From Nymphaea colorata (lineage: Eukaryota > Streptophyta > Magnoliopsida > Nymphaeales > Nymphaeaceae): a stretch of DNA of 56,648 nt. Numbering within the stretch: position 1 is the stretch's first letter; each line of letters begins with the position of its first letter. A program made the position numbers and the translations under genes. The notes under the pieces were generated by a model. The model saw only the letters and a list, made by a program, of their open reading frames with translations. It did not search any database and was not told the origin of the DNA. Of the stretch, positions 50,052 through 56,648 are shown one piece after another. The stretch covers positions 1-56,648 of the forward strand of contig NW_022205043.1 in the NCBI RefSeq assembly GCF_008831285.2, given 5' to 3'.

Positions 50052-53000
50052 CACTTGTATTTAATTGAATGTGTGTGACCATTTCTTACTTACGTATAGA
50101 ATGACCTAGTGGCTTTGATACCAGAAGTTCGTTTGGAATACATATATGATGAATATTTAAATGATTGAAATCACATGTTCATGTGGATACAAACGCATGT
50201 AGTTAGTCCGATGAGTTGAATTTATTGTTACAACTATAGTGCACGATCTAAATGATTGAAATCACAAGTTCGTATCAATACAAGTGCGATTTAAGTGATT
50301 CAAATGATCACACATACTTAATTGAATGTGCTTAACTTGTTGTTACATCCATATTGCTAGATTAAGTGAATTCAAATCACAAGTTTGTGTGAAAATAAAT
50401 GAGATTTGAGTGATTCATTTGGTGCTTATAATTTACCTAATGTGTTTCACTCGTTATGACATCTATGATCAATGATTTAAAAGATAAAAACTCACAAGTT
50501 TATGTGGATGTAAAGGAGACCTATGGATTAATTTAGTTTGATCCCTTGTAGTTTGTTCAATAAGTTGAACATGTTGTTACATCTCATTCATTTGTATCCA
50601 TACGCACACTAAATCACTCGTCTCAATACGAGTGAGATTTAAGTGATTCATTTGATCACGCATACTTAATTGAATGTGCTTAACTTGTTGTTAGTCATAT
50701 TAAATGATTTAGTATATTGAAATCATAGTTTGTATGGAAATGAATGAGATTTGAGTGATTCATTTGGTGTCTTGTAGGTAACCTAATATGTTTCACTTGT
50801 TATTACATATATTTGATCACATTATTTAATTGAGAGATTAAATGATTCATTTTCACTTGTTATTACATATATTTGATCAATATATTTAATTGAGTGTGCG
50901 TAGCCATTTGTTACATACGTATAGAATGACTTAGTGGCTTGAAATAAGAAGTTCGTTTGGAAATGAATGAGAGTCAGGTCATTAAGTTGGTCCCTTACAG
51001 TTAATCTAGTGTATTTCACTTGTTATTACATCTATAATAATGATTTAAATGATTGAAATCCCAAGTTCATATGGATACAAATGGGATCTATGCATACTTT
51101 GAATGCGTGTAATTAGTCCGATGAGTTGAATTTGTTGTTACATCTATAGTGAACATCTAAATGATTGAAATCACGCGTTCGTACCAATACAAGTGAGATT
51201 TAAATGATTCATATGATCAAGCATGCATAATTGAATGTGTTTAACTTGTTGTTACATCTATATTAAATGATTTAGTAGATCGAAATCACAAGTTTGTATG
51301 AAAATGAATGAGATTCGAGTGATTCATTGGTGTCTTATGGTTACCTAATGTGTTTCACTAGTTGTTACATTTATAATGATTCTCAATACGGATGTCCTTA
51401 ACAAGTGATTTATTTGGTGCATATAATTAACTTAATGTGTTTCACTTGTAATTTAATTGAATGTGCTTAACAAGTGAATTAGGTTAACAATAGGGCACCA
51501 AATGAATCATTCAAATCTCATTCATTTTCATGCAAGCCTGTGATTTCAATCTACAAATCATTTAACATGGATGTAACAATAAGTCAAGTACATTCAATAA
51601 AGTATGCATGATCATATGAATCACTTAAATCTGACTCGTATTGGTACGACTATTGTGCACGATCTAAAGGATTGAAATTACAAGTTCGTATCAATACAAG
51701 TGCGATTTAAGTGATTCAAATGATCACACATACTTAATTGAATGTACTTAACTTATTGTTACATCCATGTTGCTTGATTAAGTGAACTGAAATCACAAGT
51801 TTGTATGAAAATGAATGTGATTCGAGTGATTCATTTGGTGTCTTATAGTTAACCTAACGTGTTTCACATGTTATTACATCCATGATCAATGTTTTAAATA
51901 ATTAAAACTCACAATTTTATATGGATATAAATGAGACCTATGCATTAGTTTGATCTTTTCTAGTTTGTACGATATGTTGAACATGTTGTTACATATATAG
52001 TGATCGATGCACAAGTTCTCATCAATACGAGTGGATTTAAGTGATTCAATTGATCACGCATATTTAAATGATTTAGTAAATTCAAATCATAGGTTTATAT
52101 GAAAATGAATGGGATTCGAGTGATTCATTTGGTGTCTTACAGGTAACTTAATGTGTTTCACTTGTTATTACATACATTTGATCACTTATGTTTAATCGAG
52201 AAATTATGTGATTCATTTTTACTTGTTCTTACATACATTTGATAACTTATATCTAATTGAATGTGCGTAACCATTTGTTACATACGTATAGAATGACTTA
52301 GTGGCTTGAAAAAAGAAGTCCGTTTGGAAATGAATGAGAGTCAAGTCACTATATTGGTTCCTTATAGTTAATCTAATGTATTTCACTTGTTATTACATCT
52401 ATAAGAATGATTTAAATGGTTGAAATCACAAGTTTATATGGATACAAATGGTTGAAGTCACTATATTTGTACACGTGTAGTTAGTCTGATGAGTTGAATT
52501 TGTTGTTACATTCATAGGGAACGTTCTAAATGATTGAAATCACATGTTCGTATGAATACAAGTGAGATTTAAGTGAGTCATATAATCATGCATACTTAAT
52601 TGAATGTGTTTAACTTGTTGTTACATCTATAATAAATGTTTTAATAGATTGAAATCACAAGTTTGTGCGAAAATGAATGAGATTCGAGTGATTCATTTGG
52701 TGTCTTGTAGTTAACCTATTGTGTTTCACTTGTTATTACATCTTTGATCAATGATTTAAATGATTAAAACTTACAAGTTTGTATGGATATAAAGGAGACC
52801 TATGCATTAGTTTGATCCCTTGTAGTTAGTCCAATAAATCGAACTAGTTCTTACATCTATGGTGATCGATGTAAGGAATTGAAATACAAGTTCGTATCAA
52901 TACGAGTGGGATTTAAGTGATTCATTTTATCACACATACGTAATTGAATGTGCTTAACTTGTTGTTACGTCTATATTGAATGATTTAGTATATTGAAATC

Positions 53001-53093
53001 ATATGTTTGTATGGAAATGAATGAGATTTGAGTGATTCATTTGGTGTCTTGTAGGTAACCTAATATGTTTCACTTGTTATTACATATATTTGA

Positions 53094-56000
53094 TCACATA
53101 TATTTAATTGAGAGATTAAATGATTCATTTTCACTTGTTATTACATATATTTGATCAATATATTTAATTGAGTGTGCGTAGCCATTTGTTACATACGTAT
53201 AGAATAACTTAGTGGCTTGAAATAAGAAGTTCGTTTGGAAATGAATGAGAGTCAGGTCATTAAGTTGGTCCCTTACAGTTAATCTAGTGTATTTCACTTG
53301 TTATTACACTATAATGAATGATTTAAATGATTGAAATCGCAAGTTCATATGGATACAAATGGGATCTATGCATTATTTGAATGCGTGCAATTAGTCCGAT
53401 GAGTTGAATTTGTTGTTACATCTATAGTGAACGATCTAAAGGATTGAAATCACGCATTCGTTCAATACAAGTGAGATTTAAATGATACATATGATCATGC
53501 ATGCTTAATTGAATGTGTTTAACTTGTTGTTACATCTATATTAAATGATTTAGTAGATAGAAATCACAAGTTTGTATGAAAATGAATGAGATTCGAGTGA
53601 TTCATTTGGTGTCTTATGGTTTACCTAATGTTTTTCACTAGTTGTTATATTTATAATGATCTTAATACGGATGTCTTTAACAAGTGATTCATTTGGTGTC
53701 ATATAGTTAACCTACTGTGTTTCACTTGTAATTTAATTGAATGTGCTAACAAGTGAATTAGTTAACAATAGGGCACCAAATAAATCACTCAAATCTCATT
53801 CATTTTCATGCAAGCCTGTGATTTCAATCTACTAAATCATTTAACATGGATATAACAATAAGTTAAGTAATTAAATAAAGTATGCGTGATCATATGAATC
53901 ACTTAAATCTGACTCGTATTGTACGACAATAGTGCACGATCTAAAGGATTGAAATTACAAGTTCGTATCAATACAAGTGCGATTTAAGTATTCAAATGAT
54001 CACACATACTTAATTGAATGTGCTTAACTTATTGTTACATCCTTGTTGCTTGATTAAGTGAACTGAAATCACAAGTTTGTATGAAAATGAATGTGATTCG
54101 AGTGATTCATTTGGTGTCTTATAGTTAACCTAACGTGTTTCACATGTTATTACATCAATGATCAATGATTTAAATAATTAAAACTCACAAGTTTATATGG
54201 ATATAAAGGAGACTATGCATTAGTTTGATCCTTTCTAGTTTGTACGATAAGTTGAACATGTTTTACATCTATAGTGATCGATGCACAAGTTCACATCAAT
54301 ACGAGTGGGATTTAAGTGATTCAATTGATCACGCATATTTAATTGAATGTACTTAACTTGTTGTATGTTTATATTAATGATTTAGTAAATTCAAATCATA
54401 GGTTTATATGAAAATGAATGGATTCGAGTGATTCATTTGGTGTCTTACAGGTAACTTAATTGTTTCACTTGTTATTACATACATTTGATCACTTATGTTA
54501 ATCGAGAGATTATGTGATTCATTTTTACTTGTTCTTACATACATTTGATAACTTATATTTAATTGAATGTGCGTAACCATTTGTTACATACGTATAGAAT
54601 GACTTAGTGGCTTGAAAAAGAAGTCGTTTGGAAATGAATGAGAGTCAAGTCACTATATTGGTCCCTTATAGTTAATCTAATGTATTTCACTTGTTATTAC
54701 ATCTATAATGAATGATTTAAATGGTTGAAATCACAAGTTTATATGGATACAATGGTTGAAGTCACTATATTTGTACACGTGTAGTTAGTCCGATGAGTTG
54801 AATTTGTTGTTACATCTATAGGGAACGTTCTAAAGGATTGAAATCACATGTTCGTACGAATACAAGTGAGATTTAAGTGATTCATATAATCATGCATACT
54901 TAATTGAATGTGTTTAACTTGTTGTTACGTCTATAATAAATGATTTAGTAGATTGAAATCACAAGTTTGTGCGAAAATGAATGAGATTCGAGTGATTCAT
55001 TGGTGTCTTGTAGTTAACCTATTGTGTTTCACTTGTTATTACATCTTTGATCAATGATTTAAATGATTAAAACTTACAAGTTTGTATGGATATAAAGGAG
55101 ACCTATGCATTAGTTTGATCCTTGTAGTTAGTTCAATAAGTTGAACTAGTTCTTACATCTATGGTGATCGATGTAAGGAATTGAATACAAGTTCGTATCA
55201 ATACGAGTGGGATTTAAGTGATTCATTTTATCACACATACGTAATTGAATGTGCTTAACTTGTTGTTACGTCTATATTAAATGATTTAGTAGATTAAATC
55301 ATAGGTTTGTATGGAAATGAATGATTTGGAGTGATTCATTTGGTGTCTTGTAAGTAACCTAATGTGTTTCACTTGTTATTACATATATTGATCACTTATA
55401 TTTAATTGAGAGATTAAGTGATTCATTTTCACTTGTTATTACATATAATTGATCACTTGTATTTAATTGAATGTGCGTGACCATTTCTTACTTACGTATA
55501 GAATGACCTAGTGGCTTTGATACCAGAAGTTCGTTTGGAATACATATATAATGAATGATTTAAATGATTGAAATCACATGTTCATGTGGATACAAACGCG
55601 TGTAGTTAGTCCGAGAGTTGAATTATTGTTACAACTATAGTGCACGATCTAAATGATTGAAATCACAAGTTCGTATCAATACAAGTGCGATTTAAGTGAT
55701 TCAAATGATCACACATACTTAATTGAATGTGCTTAACTTGTTGTTACATCCATATTGCTAGATTAAGTGAATTCAAATCACAGTTTGTGTGAAAATAAAT
55801 GAGATTTGAGTGATTCATTTGGTGTCTTATAATTAACCTAATGTGTTTCACTCGTTATGACATCTATGATCAACGATTTAAACGATAAAAACTCACAAGT
55901 TTATATGGATGTAAGGAGACCTATGGATTAGTTTGTTTGATCCCTTGTAGTTTGTTCAATAAGTTGACATGTTGTTACATCTCATTCATTTGTATCCATA

Positions 56001-56648
56001 CGCACACTAAATCACTCGTCTCATACGAGTGAGATTTAAGTGATTCATTTGATCACGCATACTTAATAATGTGGCTTAACTTGTTGTTACGTCTATATTA
56101 ATGATTTAGTATATTGAATCATAGGTTTGTATGGAATGAATGAGATTTGAGTGATTCATTTGGTGTCTTGTAGGGTAACCTAATATGTTTCACTTTTATT
56201 ACATATATTTGATCACAATATTTATTGAGAGATTAAATGATTCATTTTCACTTGTTTTACATATATTGATCAATATATTTAATTGAGGTGCGAGCCATTG
56301 TTACATACGTATAGAATGACTTGGGCTGATAAGAAGTTCGTTGGATGAATGGAAGTCAGGTCATTAAGTTGGTCCCTTACAGTTAATCTAGTGTATTTCA
56401 CTTGTATTACATCTATTAATGAATGATTTAAATGATTGAAATCGCAAGTTCATATGGATACAAATGGGATCTATGCATTACTTTAATGCGTGTAATTAGT
56501 CCGATGAGTTGAATTGTTGTTACATCTATAGTGAACGATCTAAAGGATTGAAATCACGCATTCGTACCAATACAAGTGAGATTTAATGATTTCATATGAT
56601 CATGCATGCTTAATTGAATGTGTTTAAACTTGTTTACATCTATATTAA
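53094..56648. repeat. Terminal right-array units
   Basis: One nearly full unit (3119 bp to the next landmark at 56213) and the start of another. Single-base losses increase to the right and become dense from about 56040, for example TTATTGAGAG, TTGAGGTGCGAGCC and GACTTGGGCTGATAAG. Nothing but satellite is visible. Confidence 0.8.

Larger units (their letters stand above)
48854..53093. repeat. Rearranged right-array units
   Basis: One unit is lengthened to 3648 bp by a partial duplication (49225-49749). The next is shortened to 2277 bp by a loss of about 831 bp near 52970 between two C monomers and about 40 bp near 52063. Substitutions relative to the core are frequent. Confidence 0.75.
22901..56648. 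repeat. Right satellite array, ~3155-bp higher-order repeat
   Basis: Built from the same ~115-bp A, B and C monomers as the left array but with a different long period. The landmark TGATCACATATATTTAATTG (or its degraded form) falls at about 24245, 27010, 30165, 32968, 36110, 39237, 40860, 44014, 47169, 50817, 53094 and 56213. The spacings are 2765, 3155, 2803, 3142, 3127, 1623, 3154, 3155, 3648, 2277 and 3119. The full unit holds roughly 27 monomers, mostly forward, plus one ~180-bp inverted block. A recurrent 67-codon minus-strand frame in each unit is a by-product of the repeat. The array runs off the window end. Confidence 0.95.

Noticed and set aside
27010-53297. Repeated 67-codon minus-strand frames opening MKYTRLTVRDQ in right-array units
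   Set aside because: Conservation is explained by array homogenisation. Several units carry frameshifts, and the frame spans a half-monomer junction. No domain is recognised.

Overview
The window looks like plant nuclear heterochromatin. About 49 of 56.6 kb is AT-rich tandem satellite DNA in two related arrays. A single Ty3/gypsy LTR retrotransposon on the minus strand separates them. The plant assignment rests on the retroelement: a plant-type chromovirus polyprotein with a C-terminal chromodomain, an initiator-Met-tRNA primer site and a G-rich polypurine tract. No single-copy host gene, rRNA, tRNA or CRISPR array can be supported. I could not name the species or match the satellite to a named family.

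Layout. (1) 1-15423: about 12.5 copies of a 1.21-kb higher-order repeat (HOR). It is built from ~115-bp monomers, part in forward and part in inverted orientation. (2) 15424-22900: a Tekay/Del-like element read right to left: a 190-bp LTR at 22711-22900, primer site, gag-protease-RT-RNase H frame, one in-frame stop, integrase with chromodomain, polypurine tract, then a 2.53-kb LTR at 15424-17954. The two LTRs are different sequences and the flanks share no target-site duplication. (3) 22901-56648: about 12 copies, some shortened or lengthened, of a ~3155-bp HOR. It is made of the same three monomer types (A, B, C; 114+115+115 = 344 bp) and carries one short inverted block per unit.

Interpretation. 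The two arrays share an ancestral A-B-C trimer but were amplified as separate HOR lineages. Reverse transcription normally makes both LTRs of one insertion the same, so mismatched LTRs, no shared target duplication and different arrays on each side point to recombination between two elements, or an assembly join. The right array holds a very homogeneous core (about 40.66-48.85 kb) flanked by copies with trimer-sized losses and a partial duplication. Several stretches (start of window, about 34.4-40.66 kb, and the last ~600 bp) carry many single-base deletions, which may be consensus error at low coverage rather than biology. Comparisons were made by eye. Boundaries inside the arrays are accurate to roughly 5-20 bp unless a motif is quoted.
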